Below are positions 1-8,525 of a stretch of DNA of 17,756 nt, one piece after another; position 1 is the stretch's first letter; each line of letters opens with the position of its first letter. The translations under genes and the position numbers were made by a program. Origin of the DNA: Sulfurimonas sp. (lineage in GTDB: Bacteria > Campylobacterota > Campylobacteria > Campylobacterales > Sulfurimonadaceae); the NCBI GenBank assembly GCA_021157665.1, contig JAGGWE010000122.1, forward strand, positions 1 through 17,756, written 5' to 3'. The notes beneath the pieces are model-generated. The model ran no database searches and was not told where the DNA came from. It saw nothing but the letters and a program-made list of their open reading frames with translations.

Positions 1-107
1 GCAGCTAACGCTGTTAATGCGTATAACGCTTGTGATGTTGTAACCGTGATAAAAAACATCGCAATTGTTAAAAAAGCAAACAGATAAAACGCAATTGCTT
101 CAAACAT
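1..107 (-). CDS. nuoJ: NADH-quinone oxidoreductase subunit J, N-terminal part
   Basis: Only the first 35 codons are inside the window; the gene runs off the left edge. The peptide begins MFEAIAFYLFAFLTIAMFF and is strongly hydrophobic, as expected for the first transmembrane helix of NuoJ, a membrane-arm subunit of complex I next to NuoH, NuoA and NuoK. The ATG at 107 is preceded by AAGGAG with a 7-nt spacer, and that site overlaps the nuoI stop codon at 119-121, so translation is probably coupled. Identity rests mainly on position (directly after nuoI in a nuoA-to-nuoI operon) plus the hydrophobic start; the diagnostic later helices are not visible. Confidence 0.85.
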   Translation of the reverse strand, partial: MFEAIAFYLFAFLTIAMFFITVTTSQALYALTALA

Positions 108-118
108 ACCCAATCTCC

Positions 119-733
119 TTAATATGCTAGAGGTGTTTTTTTAACACGCTCATCTTCATGTGGTGTAATAGCACCAAAACCTTCAAACTCAACTTGAGTT
201 CCAGCAGTCATCTTATCCAATGGTGTTAACATATCCTCATACATTAAAAAATGTTCCCTCTGATCAGATGCATTTTCATATCTACCACCATGTGTAATTG
301 CGAGTTCTGGACAAACTTCAGCACAATATCCACAAAAAATACAACGACCAAGATTAATACTATAATCACTAACCTCTTTACGAGAATTTTCATCTATTCT
401 AGTATCAATTTTAATACAATTAGATATACAAATCTTCTCACAAAGTCCACAACCGATACATCTCTCAGTATCTGATTCCCATAATCTTTTCATCTCATGA
501 ATAGCACGGTATCTAGGACCTATTGGCATCTTCTCTTCAGGATAAGAAACAGTGTGAAGATCAAACTTAAACATCTCTCTTATAACAACCCAAAGACCTA
601 CAAAAAGCTCAATTCTAAAAGTTCTTTTTATAACTCTTTTAAATTTATCCCACGGCTCGGTAGGATAATCTTCAATATCTACTAAAAAGTAGCTATCACT
701 TACATCTCTATTATTAAATGCTTCATTATTCAT
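119..733 (-). CDS. nuoI: NADH-quinone oxidoreductase subunit I (2x[4Fe-4S] ferredoxin-like)
   Basis: A 204-aa NuoI, the subunit that holds clusters N6a and N6b and passes electrons from NuoG to NuoB. Two ferredoxin motifs are visible: C92, C95, C98, C102 (CIGCGLCEKIC, followed by I instead of the usual Pro) and C131, C134, C137, C141 (CIFCGYCAEVCP). A hydrophobic amphipathic stretch at about residues 40-57 fits membrane-surface attachment. The open frame can be extended to a GTG at 742, but that GTG lies inside the AAGGTGG ribosome-binding site (739-745). The ATG at 733 has a 5-nt spacer from this site, so it is the better start. The gene begins 10 nt after the nuoH stop and ends within the nuoJ ribosome-binding site. 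Confidence 0.95.
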   Translation of the reverse strand: MNNEAFNNRDVSDSYFLVDIEDYPTEPWDKFKRVIKRTFRIELFVGLWVVIREMFKFDLHTVSYPEEKMPIGPRYRAIHEMKRLWESDTERCIGCGLCEKICISNCIKIDTRIDENSRKEVSDYSINLGRCIFCGYCAEVCPELAITHGGRYENASDQREHFLMYEDMLTPLDKMTAGTQVEFEGFGAITPHEDERVKKTPLAY

Positions 734-738
734 CTCTA

Positions 739-745
739 CCACCTT
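739..745 (-). promoter_or_regulatory. Ribosome-binding site deciding the nuoI start
   Basis: AAGGTGG on the minus strand, overlapping the nuoH stop codon (744-746). It covers the in-frame GTG at 740-742, which therefore cannot be the start served by it. The ATG at 731-733 lies 5 nt downstream. Confidence 0.6.
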
Positions 746-1736
746 ATATCATTACTATTGCAGCAATTAGAATATTTAATACCGCTATTGGCATTAATAC
801 TTTCCAACATAACCACATTAATTGATCTGGTCTAACATCTGGCCATGCAGCTCTTGTCCATAAAAAGAAAAAGAAGAAGAATGACATCTTACCAAGTAAA
901 GCCATAGCACCTAAGAAACTTCCATCACCATAACCACCCAAAAATAATAAAGGGATTACAAAAGAGATAAAGAACATATTTGCATACTCACCAATGAAGA
1001 AAAGTCCCCATCTCATACCAGAATACTCAGTACCAAATCCATCAATAATCTCATGATCATTAGCAATTAAATGAAATGGTGTACGACCAGTTTCAGCAAA
1101 TCCAGCAATCCAAAATAAAATAAATGCCACAAATCCAACACCATACATATTAAATATCATCCAACCATTTTCAAGTTGATAATCATTAAAATCAATTAAT
1201 GACAATGAACCAACCATCATAATTGGAGCTAGAATTGATAAACCTGTAACAACCTCATAAGAGATAAATACAGCAGCAGCACGAGCAGCTGAAAGCAAAG
1301 AAAATTTATTTGCTGATGCCATACCACCAAGTAATGGACCATACAAACCTACACCCATAACCCCAAGAATATATAAAATACCAATATTGATATCAGAAAC
1401 AATTGGGTGAACTGTATATCCAAAGATAGTAAATTCAGGCAAAAATGGAATAGCTGCAGCTGCCATAAATGCAGTAGCAGCAGTAATAACTGGTGCTATT
1501 TTAAAAATAGGAGCAACAACATTTGAAGGGATAATATCTTCTTTTGTAAAAAGCTTTATAGCATCTGCTCCAAACTGTAACATTCCATAAGGACCAACAT
1601 TCATTGGACCAAGACGACGCTGCATAAATGCAAGAACTTTACGCTCAAAGTATGTTCCTATACCCGCTAAAGCAGAAAATATAAGCAGAACAACAACGAC
1701 CTTGATAATCGTTTCAATTAAATATGCTACTTCCAT
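744..1736 (-). CDS. nuoH: NADH-quinone oxidoreductase subunit H (ND1-like)
   Basis: A 330-aa polytopic membrane protein, normal length for NuoH, the subunit that closes the quinone chamber and links the peripheral arm to the proton-pumping membrane arm. Family signatures: ERKVLAFMQRRLGP at about 31-44, KLFTKED at 61-67, AETGRTPF at 214-221, GTEYSGMRWGLFFIGEYANM at 235-254, and RPDQLMWLCWK near the C-terminus. Several usually conserved positions differ: GPN is GPM, and the loop normally reading like PFDLxExExEL reads PFHLIANDHEI (220-230), so D becomes H and the first E becomes A. The ATG at 1736 follows AAGGTG overlapping the nuoG copy 2 stop; the two genes are 3 nt apart. The substitutions may be a lineage trait of menaquinone-using Campylobacterota. 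Confidence 0.96.
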   Translation of the reverse strand: MEVAYLIETIIKVVVVLLIFSALAGIGTYFERKVLAFMQRRLGPMNVGPYGMLQFGADAIKLFTKEDIIPSNVVAPIFKIAPVITAATAFMAAAAIPFLPEFTIFGYTVHPIVSDINIGILYILGVMGVGLYGPLLGGMASANKFSLLSAARAAAVFISYEVVTGLSILAPIMMVGSLSLIDFNDYQLENGWMIFNMYGVGFVAFILFWIAGFAETGRTPFHLIANDHEIIDGFGTEYSGMRWGLFFIGEYANMFFISFVIPLLFLGGYGDGSFLGAMALLGKMSFFFFFFLWTRAAWPDVRPDQLMWLCWKVLMPIAVLNILIAAIVMI

Positions 1737-1739
1737 ATA

Positions 1740-4229
1740 TTACACCTTTTCTATCGAAGCTGATGCAAAGCGATAACCACTAAACAAAGCCTCTGAATTT
1801 AATTTAGAATCAAAACTTGGAATAACTATAATATTGCCAGCAATTTTATTATCGCTAACAATATTTGCAACTACTTCACCATTTTCATTCTTCACTCTTA
1901 CACTATCACCCTCATTAAGTTCTGAGTTAGCTAAAAACTCTTCACTCATATAGATACCACTTACCTCATCAAGGTTTGTAGCTTTATTGGTAAATTCACT
2001 AAACTGTCTTACTGGATTAGCAAGATAGATTAAAGAATCAGCTAAAGTAAGTGTTTCATCTAGTTGTTCAACACTCTCATCATCTGAAACTTTTTTATCC
2101 ATCTTTTCAAGCTCATATCCACGCATAGATTCACCAGAATTTGTATAGTAATCAGGTAAATCATCAAATTTTTCAGATTTAAAACCTTTTGATACTGGTA
2201 ATGCCAAAGTATAGTCAATTGTATTTTCAACATTTAGACCTAAAGCATTTGCTATATCATTTAGTTCATAGCCATCATAGCCAATAGCAGCATTTGTAGG
2301 ATTAACTCTTTTATTAATCGAAGTTAATGTCCCCTCTTGCTGATTAATAGCAGGCATATCTAAGTCTCCATCACCAAGTGCAGATAATGTGAAATCACCT
2401 TTAGTATTATAACCTATACTAAACTCACCCTCTTCATCACTAAGTTTATTGATAAGAGAAACTCCAAGAGAGTTTGTTAGAGTTGGAATCATAACGATTT
2501 TAAATTTACTATATTTTTCAACTAAAGCAACTAATCTTGCACAGTTTTTAGAGTTTGGATGATTATATAAATCTGCTCCAACTACTAAAGAGAAAGTTTC
2601 CTTTTTCTTTAAAAACTTATCTAAATTTTCAGTAAATTTTTCAGATGCATTAAGTACAGAAAGTAATCTGTTATCATCAACTTCCACATCTTTACTTACT
2701 TTTTTAGGAACCATTTTAGATTTTTCTACTTCAACCTCTTCCTCTTCACCTGTTTCTTCATTAAGTTTCATCTCTTTAACAATTTCAATAACTTTTTCTT
2801 TAATAGTTTCTGTAACTGTTACAGTTTTTGTAGAGTGAAATGATGCTAAATAATCAACAATATCTGATGGTAGTTTTTCTTTATCAGCAAATAAATCTAG
2901 GATTAAGTATAATGCAGCCTCTTCTTGAAGTGGCTTATGTTTTATACTCATTATATTTTTACCCATACCATCAATAATAGGATCACTTACAGGATGGAAA
3001 TACAAACCTGCACCTTTATTTACAGTAAGTGAATTATTAAATGAGTATCTTGCATTTGGATTGTCAGTTTTTAAGGCTGAACCAATAGAAACAATAAAGT
3101 TACTATTAGCCATCTCTTTTAAATCACTTCCATAAAGACTTGTTCCACTAATAGCAGAATAATTTTCTAAGAAAGTTTGAAAAGATTTAGCTTCATTATT
3201 TACTAACTTATATCCAAATTTATCTTTTAGATTTTCTAAAATTAATGCCTCTTCATTTGTAATAGTTGAAGTAAACTTAATCGTATCAGCTTTTTTGAAA
3301 GCTTGAACTGCTTTATCAAAAGCAACTTCATCTTTAACTACATTAGCATTTTGATAATCAAATCCATATCTACCAGCACCACAAAGTGAAACAAAATTCC
3401 ACTCATTCATAACACGGTAAATTTTATCTTCAGGATTTTCAATACTTGTATGTTTAACATCATAAGATATTTGACAACCAGCAGAACAGTGACCACATGT
3501 AGCAGGGATACGATTAAGTTCCCAAGCATTTGATTTGTACATAAAGTGAGTATCTACCAAAGCACCAACTGGACAAACAGCAGCACACTCACCACAAGAT
3601 GTACAATCAAGAACATCCGTTCCATTTGTTAAACCAATTACAGATTTATTAAGCTTATTCCACATTGCATAAGCATCTTTTGGCATATTATCTTTAAATT
3701 CAGCATCTAGTGCATCTGCTCCACGAGGGATAGTTTTAAGTGAGTTATCCCCAATCATATCTTTACATACAGTAGAACATCTTTCACAAACTATACAAAG
3801 ACCTGGATCATAATGAAGATGTCCCCAATCATGTGAACTTCTATCAACATCTTTAACTGCATAATTTTGTGAATCAACACCAAATTCTAAAGTATAATTT
3901 TGTAATTCACATTCTCCTGACTGATCACATACACCACACTGAAGAGGATGATTTACATCATAAACTTCCATAATCGCACGGCGTTCTTTATCAATATTTT
4001 CAGTTGAAGTGATGATATTCATCCCATCTTTACTCTTGGCATTACAAGCATATACTTGCTTTCCATCAGCTTCAACAAGACATATACGACAAGCTAATGT
4101 CGGGCTACATCTCGTTAAATAACATATTGCTGGAATAAAAATATCATTCGCACGAGCGGCATTTAAAATAAATTCACCCTCTTGTGTTTCTATCTCTTTT
4201 CCATCAATGTTTATAGTAATATTACTCAT
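1740..4229 (-). CDS. nuoG: NuoG-like iron-sulfur subunit, copy 2 (829 aa)
   Basis: Second of two tandem NuoG paralogues. Visible Fe-S sites in order: plant-type [2Fe-2S] C36, C47, C50, C62; His-ligated site H94, C98, C101, C107 (N5 type); a complete double ferredoxin domain C145, C148, C151, C155 and C209, C212, C215, C219; and an N7-type site C244, C247, C251, C283. The remaining half is the degenerate molybdopterin-oxidoreductase-like domain, ending in a region resembling its terminal domain. Residues 467-520 form a Lys/Glu/Val-rich, probably extended or coiled insert that copy 1 lacks. The start overlaps the end of copy 1 by 8 nt with only a weak GAGAG-type site, so translation is probably coupled. 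It likely relays electrons from the GltD-like subunit to NuoI. Confidence 0.93.
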   Translation of the reverse strand: MSNITINIDGKEIETQEGEFILNAARANDIFIPAICYLTRCSPTLACRICLVEADGKQVYACNAKSKDGMNIITSTENIDKERRAIMEVYDVNHPLQCGVCDQSGECELQNYTLEFGVDSQNYAVKDVDRSSHDWGHLHYDPGLCIVCERCSTVCKDMIGDNSLKTIPRGADALDAEFKDNMPKDAYAMWNKLNKSVIGLTNGTDVLDCTSCGECAAVCPVGALVDTHFMYKSNAWELNRIPATCGHCSAGCQISYDVKHTSIENPEDKIYRVMNEWNFVSLCGAGRYGFDYQNANVVKDEVAFDKAVQAFKKADTIKFTSTITNEEALILENLKDKFGYKLVNNEAKSFQTFLENYSAISGTSLYGSDLKEMANSNFIVSIGSALKTDNPNARYSFNNSLTVNKGAGLYFHPVSDPIIDGMGKNIMSIKHKPLQEEAALYLILDLFADKEKLPSDIVDYLASFHSTKTVTVTETIKEKVIEIVKEMKLNEETGEEEEVEVEKSKMVPKKVSKDVEVDDNRLLSVLNASEKFTENLDKFLKKKETFSLVVGADLYNHPNSKNCARLVALVEKYSKFKIVMIPTLTNSLGVSLINKLSDEEGEFSIGYNTKGDFTLSALGDGDLDMPAINQQEGTLTSINKRVNPTNAAIGYDGYELNDIANALGLNVENTIDYTLALPVSKGFKSEKFDDLPDYYTNSGESMRGYELEKMDKKVSDDESVEQLDETLTLADSLIYLANPVRQFSEFTNKATNLDEVSGIYMSEEFLANSELNEGDSVRVKNENGEVVANIVSDNKIAGNIIVIPSFDSKLNSEALFSGYRFASASIEKV

Positions 4230-6471
4230 TTGTTACTCTCACTATTTTGGATTTTTCAAATCTATATCTACTAGAATCTACTGCTATATCATATGTAGGA
4301 TTCAGAGCTATAGTACCTTTTAGATTTTCATCTAACTTAAATTTTCGTCTAATGGTTTGAGAACCAAAAGTAATCTCGATACTATCTCCATCTGAAATCC
4401 TTGCAGCAGATGCAAATTGAGCTGAACCTCTCAATGAACTATCTTTTTCTAACTGCTTAGTTTTATTTGTATATGCATTAAATTGTAAAACAGGATTTAC
4501 ATTATATATAACTGTACCATTAAATTCTGGTAATTCATCTATAAAATCAAGTTTTCCATCAATATTACACTTAACTTCGTCAAGTATGTAACCTCTATCA
4601 TCATCGCCATAAACAGATAAGAAATTCTCTAAAGAATCAAATTCAACTGATTTAAAACCAGAATTAGCACTTAACTCTTTTGTACAATCAATTGTATTTT
4701 CATGTTCAATCCCACATGCCAAGACTAAATCATGAAGAGTATATCCATCAAAATCTAAAGCAACATTTGTTGGTAAAACTCTATTGTCAATACTAACAAA
4801 TGTACCCTCTTGCTGATTTAAAGATGGTATTGATAAATTTGCATATTCTAAAGAAGATATAACAAAATTACCATTATCATTATAACCAACAACATCTATA
4901 ATATCTTCATCAATATCTAATGAATTAATAAGTGATACACCAAGAGTATTAACTTGTGAAGGAACAATAAGTAAGCTGAATGTAGTATATTTTTCTATTA
5001 ATGCAGCTAATTTAGCAATATTAGTAGCACACTTATGTGCCATTATATCACTACCAATAATTAATACACACTTTTGAGAACGAGAAAATGATTTCATCAT
5101 CTGATCAATCTCTTCTTCACCAATATTAGTCTCTGCACCAATATAACCAAAATCCAAATCATTAAAAAATGAACGCTCTTCATCAGACAAATCTGCATCT
5201 TTTAAAATACCATGAGCCAAAAGAGCCATAACACCCTCTTCTGTACCAACTTCATATTTCATAAGCTGAGTTACAACATTTTGCAATAAGGCATCTTCAA
5301 TTGGATGAGCATATACTATTTTAGCTCCATTATGTCTTGAAGCTGTTGTCAATGCATATCTAACACCTGGATTATCAGTAGATATTCTACTTCCAATAAC
5401 TATAGCGGCATCTGCTTGTTTTACAGCATCAAGTGTTGCACTGTGATGCTTTTTACCACTTATACTACTATAAGCACTCATAAATTCAGCATATAATCTT
5501 GCATCTTCATTAAATAGTTTCATTCCAAACTTATTTTTTAATTCGCCTAACATATACGCTTCTTCATTTGTTATCATTGAAGAGAAACGAATCGCTTTTG
5601 CATTTTGTATAGCTTCAACGGCTTTATTAAATGCAGATTCATCTTTAGTAGCTTTATTATTAAAGTCATATCCAAAACGACCAGCACCACAAAGATTAGT
5701 GAATTCAAAATTATTTTTTACTCTATATATACTTTTCTCACCATGAATTCCAGCATCTTTTGTCTCATACTCTAAAGAACACCCAGCAGAACAATGAACA
5801 CATACAGCTGGTACACGATTTAATTCCCATGCATTTGCTGTATATTGAAAATCAGAACTTACTAGAGCCCCAACTGGACAAACAGCAATACATTCACCGC
5901 AAAAAGTACAATCTAATGTTTCAGAATTTTTAGGAATAATAGTTGAACTATATCCACCAAATTTAACCTCAATAGCATCATCACCAATAACTTCATTACA
6001 AACATGAACACATTTTTCACATAAGATACAAAGAGCTGGATCATAATTTATTAATCCCCATTTTTGTATTTTACGAGATTGGTCACGAGCTGAAAAATTT
6101 TGCTGAGACACACCAAATTCTAAAGTTTTATTTTGTAAATCACACTCACCAGATTTATCACAAACACCACACTCTAATGGATGATTAACATCATAAAGTT
6201 TCATAATATTTGTTCGTTCTTTTTCCAATCCAGCTGTATTTGTTGTAATATTTATACCTTCAGTTGGAGGAGTATTACATGAAAGTATATAACCATCAAC
6301 TCCCTCAGCCTCAACAACACACATACGACAAGAGCCACAAGGAGATGTTTTAGATATATAACACATAGTAGGGATATAAATATCATTTCTACGGGCAACT
6401 GTTAATATCGTTTCCCCTTTTTGTGCTTCAACAGATATGCCATCAATTTTAAAATTAATTGTTTTACTCAT
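4222..6471 (-). CDS. nuoG: NuoG-like iron-sulfur subunit, copy 1 (749 aa)
   Basis: First of the tandem NuoG pair. Numbered from the ATG at 6471: [2Fe-2S] C37, C48, C51, C65; N5-type H97, C101, C104, C110; double ferredoxin motifs C148, C151, C154, C158 and C188, C191, C194, C198; N7-type C224, C227, C231, C261. The C-terminal two-thirds is molybdopterin-oxidoreductase-like without visible catalytic features. It shares many segments with copy 2, such as NAWELNR and NQQEGT, so the pair is a diverged duplication with all cluster ligands kept in both. The frame extends to a GTG at 6477, but that GTG sits in the AGGAGG ribosome-binding site (6477-6482); ATG 6471 has a 5-nt spacer and is preferred. 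Its partner is presumably the GltD-like protein encoded just upstream. Confidence 0.93.
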   Translation of the reverse strand: MSKTINFKIDGISVEAQKGETILTVARRNDIYIPTMCYISKTSPCGSCRMCVVEAEGVDGYILSCNTPPTEGINITTNTAGLEKERTNIMKLYDVNHPLECGVCDKSGECDLQNKTLEFGVSQQNFSARDQSRKIQKWGLINYDPALCILCEKCVHVCNEVIGDDAIEVKFGGYSSTIIPKNSETLDCTFCGECIAVCPVGALVSSDFQYTANAWELNRVPAVCVHCSAGCSLEYETKDAGIHGEKSIYRVKNNFEFTNLCGAGRFGYDFNNKATKDESAFNKAVEAIQNAKAIRFSSMITNEEAYMLGELKNKFGMKLFNEDARLYAEFMSAYSSISGKKHHSATLDAVKQADAAIVIGSRISTDNPGVRYALTTASRHNGAKIVYAHPIEDALLQNVVTQLMKYEVGTEEGVMALLAHGILKDADLSDEERSFFNDLDFGYIGAETNIGEEEIDQMMKSFSRSQKCVLIIGSDIMAHKCATNIAKLAALIEKYTTFSLLIVPSQVNTLGVSLINSLDIDEDIIDVVGYNDNGNFVISSLEYANLSIPSLNQQEGTFVSIDNRVLPTNVALDFDGYTLHDLVLACGIEHENTIDCTKELSANSGFKSVEFDSLENFLSVYGDDDRGYILDEVKCNIDGKLDFIDELPEFNGTVIYNVNPVLQFNAYTNKTKQLEKDSSLRGSAQFASAARISDGDSIEITFGSQTIRRKFKLDENLKGTIALNPTYDIAVDSSRYRFEKSKIVRVTNE

Positions 6472-6476
6472 ATCCA

Positions 6477-6482
6477 CCTCCT
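6477..6482 (-). promoter_or_regulatory. Ribosome-binding site deciding the nuoG copy 1 start
   Basis: A perfect AGGAGG on the minus strand, overlapping the TAG stop (6481-6483) of the upstream GltD-like gene. It lies 5 nt before ATG 6471 and overlaps the alternative GTG at 6475-6477. Confidence 0.7.
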
Positions 6483-8514
6483 ACGCCTGAACCATAGCGA
6501 TGTAATAACAACGCATACAGCGATCAGCTTCACTTATAGCTTCATCCTGTGTAAAACCTAAGTTAACTTCGGCATTATTACTTTTTCTAAAATCTGCATC
6601 TAATACTGAACTATTTTCTCTTGGTAAACCAGGTAACCAACCAGTTACTTTTTCTTTTTTGTTATACACTTTTAACTTAACTAAATGATCTTCCATAATC
6701 TCATCGTCAGTTAAAGTTATCTCACCAGTGTGAATATATCTACTCATTACTGAAGCAGCTCTTTTAGCTTGACCGACTGCATTAACAATTGTCATAGGAC
6801 CATATTCGCAGTCACCTGAAGCAAAAACACCTTTACGAGATGTCATATAATCTTTACCATTTGTTTTAATTGTAGCCCATGATGTCATATCAAGTTCCCA
6901 CTCCTGTGGTAAAAATTTCAAATCAGCACTTTGAGAAACAGCTGGAATTAGATAATCAACATCCATACTAAAATCACCATCGTCAATTTTAACTAATTGA
7001 GCACGACCACCATCTGGATCTGGAACAAGTTCAAACATATTAAAATCAAGTGATTTTAATACACCATCCTCATCATTCATTCTTGCAACTGCTGAGTGGA
7101 AAATAAACTCTACACCCTCTTCAACAGCTTCATGATACTCTTCATAGGTAGTGTTTCTAATAATTGTTTTCTCATCACGACGATAAATCATAATAACTTT
7201 TTTGGCTCCAGCACGAACAGAACAACGAACAACATCCATTGAAGTAAAGCCACCACCAACACATACAACTGTTTTACCAGTCAAATCTACATAATCAGTC
7301 GATAACATCTGTTGTTCTTGAACAGATTTAGGTGTTTTAATATCAAATTTTTCATAAAGATTTACCCAGTCAAGGAAATCAATAGCTCCCCAGTAACCTT
7401 TAACCTCTTCTCTTTCATTATCACATCTTACTGCTTTAGATATACGAGTTCCAGATGCAATCATAGTAGCATCATAAGTTGTTTCAAACTCTCTCAATTC
7501 ATCTGCAGTAACTGCATGGTTTAAAATGAAATTAACTCCCATATCTCGAACACATTCAATATCTTGAAGATATTTTTCCCATGGCATACGATACTCTGGA
7601 ACACCAACAGTAACTTCACCACCTAAAACAGGAAGAGCTTCATACACATCAACTTCAACACCATCAGCAGCTAAGTAATATGCAGTTGTAAGACCAGCAG
7701 GACCAGCACCAACAACTGCTACTTTTTTACCATTGCTTGGTTTTTTCTCCATAGGATGAAAAAAATCATAACCATGATCAGTTTCCCAATCAGCACCAAT
7801 ACGCTTAAGCGACATAATAGAGATAGGTTCATCAAGATTTGTTCTACGACATGCATCTTCACATGGATGAGGACAAACACGACCACAAACATGTGCTAAT
7901 GGCATAGTTTGACGAGTAGCTTTAAGCGAATCATCAAATCTTAAATCTCTTACACCCTCAATATAACCTGGAATATCAACATGTGCAGGACAAGCATCTG
8001 TACATGGAGCTGTAATTTTTGCAATATACGAAACAGATTCATCATAATGTTTAGATTTTTTCTGTTCGTTTATACACTCCATAAAAATATCTTCAAAGTG
8101 TGTCATTAAATCAAGTATAGGATTTGGAACAGTTTTTCCAATCTCACACTTAGCAGTAATCTGCATACTTTTACCAATCTCTTTTAAATGATCTAAATCA
8201 GATATAGCACCTTCACCTCGAGCAATTTTATCTAATTGATCATATAAAATCTGCCCACCCCATCTACCAGGAGCACATCTTCCACATGCCTCAGAGTAAA
8301 CTTGATATTGTGCTGCGTATTCCATTGCTAAACGAATTACATCTACATCTTCATCAAATAATGAAACACCATCCCAACCAATAAAGGCTTTTGACTCACG
8401 ATGACTATCATATGATGCTGGTAAGTTATATGCTGATTCTTCCCACTCTTCTTGGGGTTTACCAATATTATTTATTAGTTCACCATTCCAAGTAGAAAAA
8501 TATACTTTACTCAA
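6481..8514 (-). CDS. NuoF C-terminal-like domain fused to GltD-like FAD/NAD(P) oxidoreductase
   Basis: A 677-aa protein in the nuoF position. Residues about 60-140 resemble the C-terminal helical Fe-S domain of NuoF (ACGRCAPGRWGG; C77, C80, C123), but Gly83 stands where the third cluster cysteine is expected. The NuoF FMN/NADH-binding domain is absent. From about residue 160 it is a glutamate-synthase-small-subunit (GltD/NfnB) type flavoprotein: Fe-S cysteines C171, C175, C210, C214, C218, C222 (GRVCPHPCEDAC), FAD motif GAGPAG at 269-274, NAD(P) motif GGGFTSMDVVR at 420-430 with YRR at 444-446, and the FAD closing motif ASGD at 565-568. The start is TTG 8514, six bases after AGGAA. It probably feeds electrons to the NuoG pair; whether the donor is NAD(P)H, ferredoxin or flavodoxin is not shown by sequence. 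Confidence 0.88.
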   Translation of the reverse strand: MSKVYFSTWNGELINNIGKPQEEWEESAYNLPASYDSHRESKAFIGWDGVSLFDEDVDVIRLAMEYAAQYQVYSEACGRCAPGRWGGQILYDQLDKIARGEGAISDLDHLKEIGKSMQITAKCEIGKTVPNPILDLMTHFEDIFMECINEQKKSKHYDESVSYIAKITAPCTDACPAHVDIPGYIEGVRDLRFDDSLKATRQTMPLAHVCGRVCPHPCEDACRRTNLDEPISIMSLKRIGADWETDHGYDFFHPMEKKPSNGKKVAVVGAGPAGLTTAYYLAADGVEVDVYEALPVLGGEVTVGVPEYRMPWEKYLQDIECVRDMGVNFILNHAVTADELREFETTYDATMIASGTRISKAVRCDNEREEVKGYWGAIDFLDWVNLYEKFDIKTPKSVQEQQMLSTDYVDLTGKTVVCVGGGFTSMDVVRCSVRAGAKKVIMIYRRDEKTIIRNTTYEEYHEAVEEGVEFIFHSAVARMNDEDGVLKSLDFNMFELVPDPDGGRAQLVKIDDGDFSMDVDYLIPAVSQSADLKFLPQEWELDMTSWATIKTNGKDYMTSRKGVFASGDCEYGPMTIVNAVGQAKRAASVMSRYIHTGEITLTDDEIMEDHLVKLKVYNKKEKVTGWLPGLPRENSSVLDADFRKSNNAEVNLGFTQDEAISEADRCMRCYYIAMVQA

Positions 8515-8520
8515 AATCTA

Positions 8521-8525
8521 TTCCT
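8521..8525 (-). promoter_or_regulatory. Ribosome-binding site supporting a TTG start
   Basis: AGGAA on the minus strand, overlapping the TAG stop (8524-8526) of the 74-aa gene, with 6 nt before the TTG at 8512-8514. No ATG is available near this position, so TTG is the likely initiation codon of the GltD-like subunit. Confidence 0.6.

Noticed and set aside
251..475. 74-codon plus-strand open frame inside nuoI
   Set aside because: Antisense shadow of nuoI, whose ferredoxin motifs are certain; the peptide is Thr/Ile-rich low complexity with no recognisable domain.
497..685. 62-codon plus-strand open frame inside nuoI
   Set aside because: Antisense to nuoI, with no ribosome-binding site or recognisable domain.
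4222..6477. GTG 6477 as the start of nuoG copy 1
   Set aside because: The GTG lies within the AGGAGG ribosome-binding site; ATG 6471 has proper spacing.
7312..7524. 70-codon plus-strand open frame inside the GltD-like gene
   Set aside because: Antisense to a gene with clear FAD and NAD(P) motifs; the peptide looks like random AT-rich translation.
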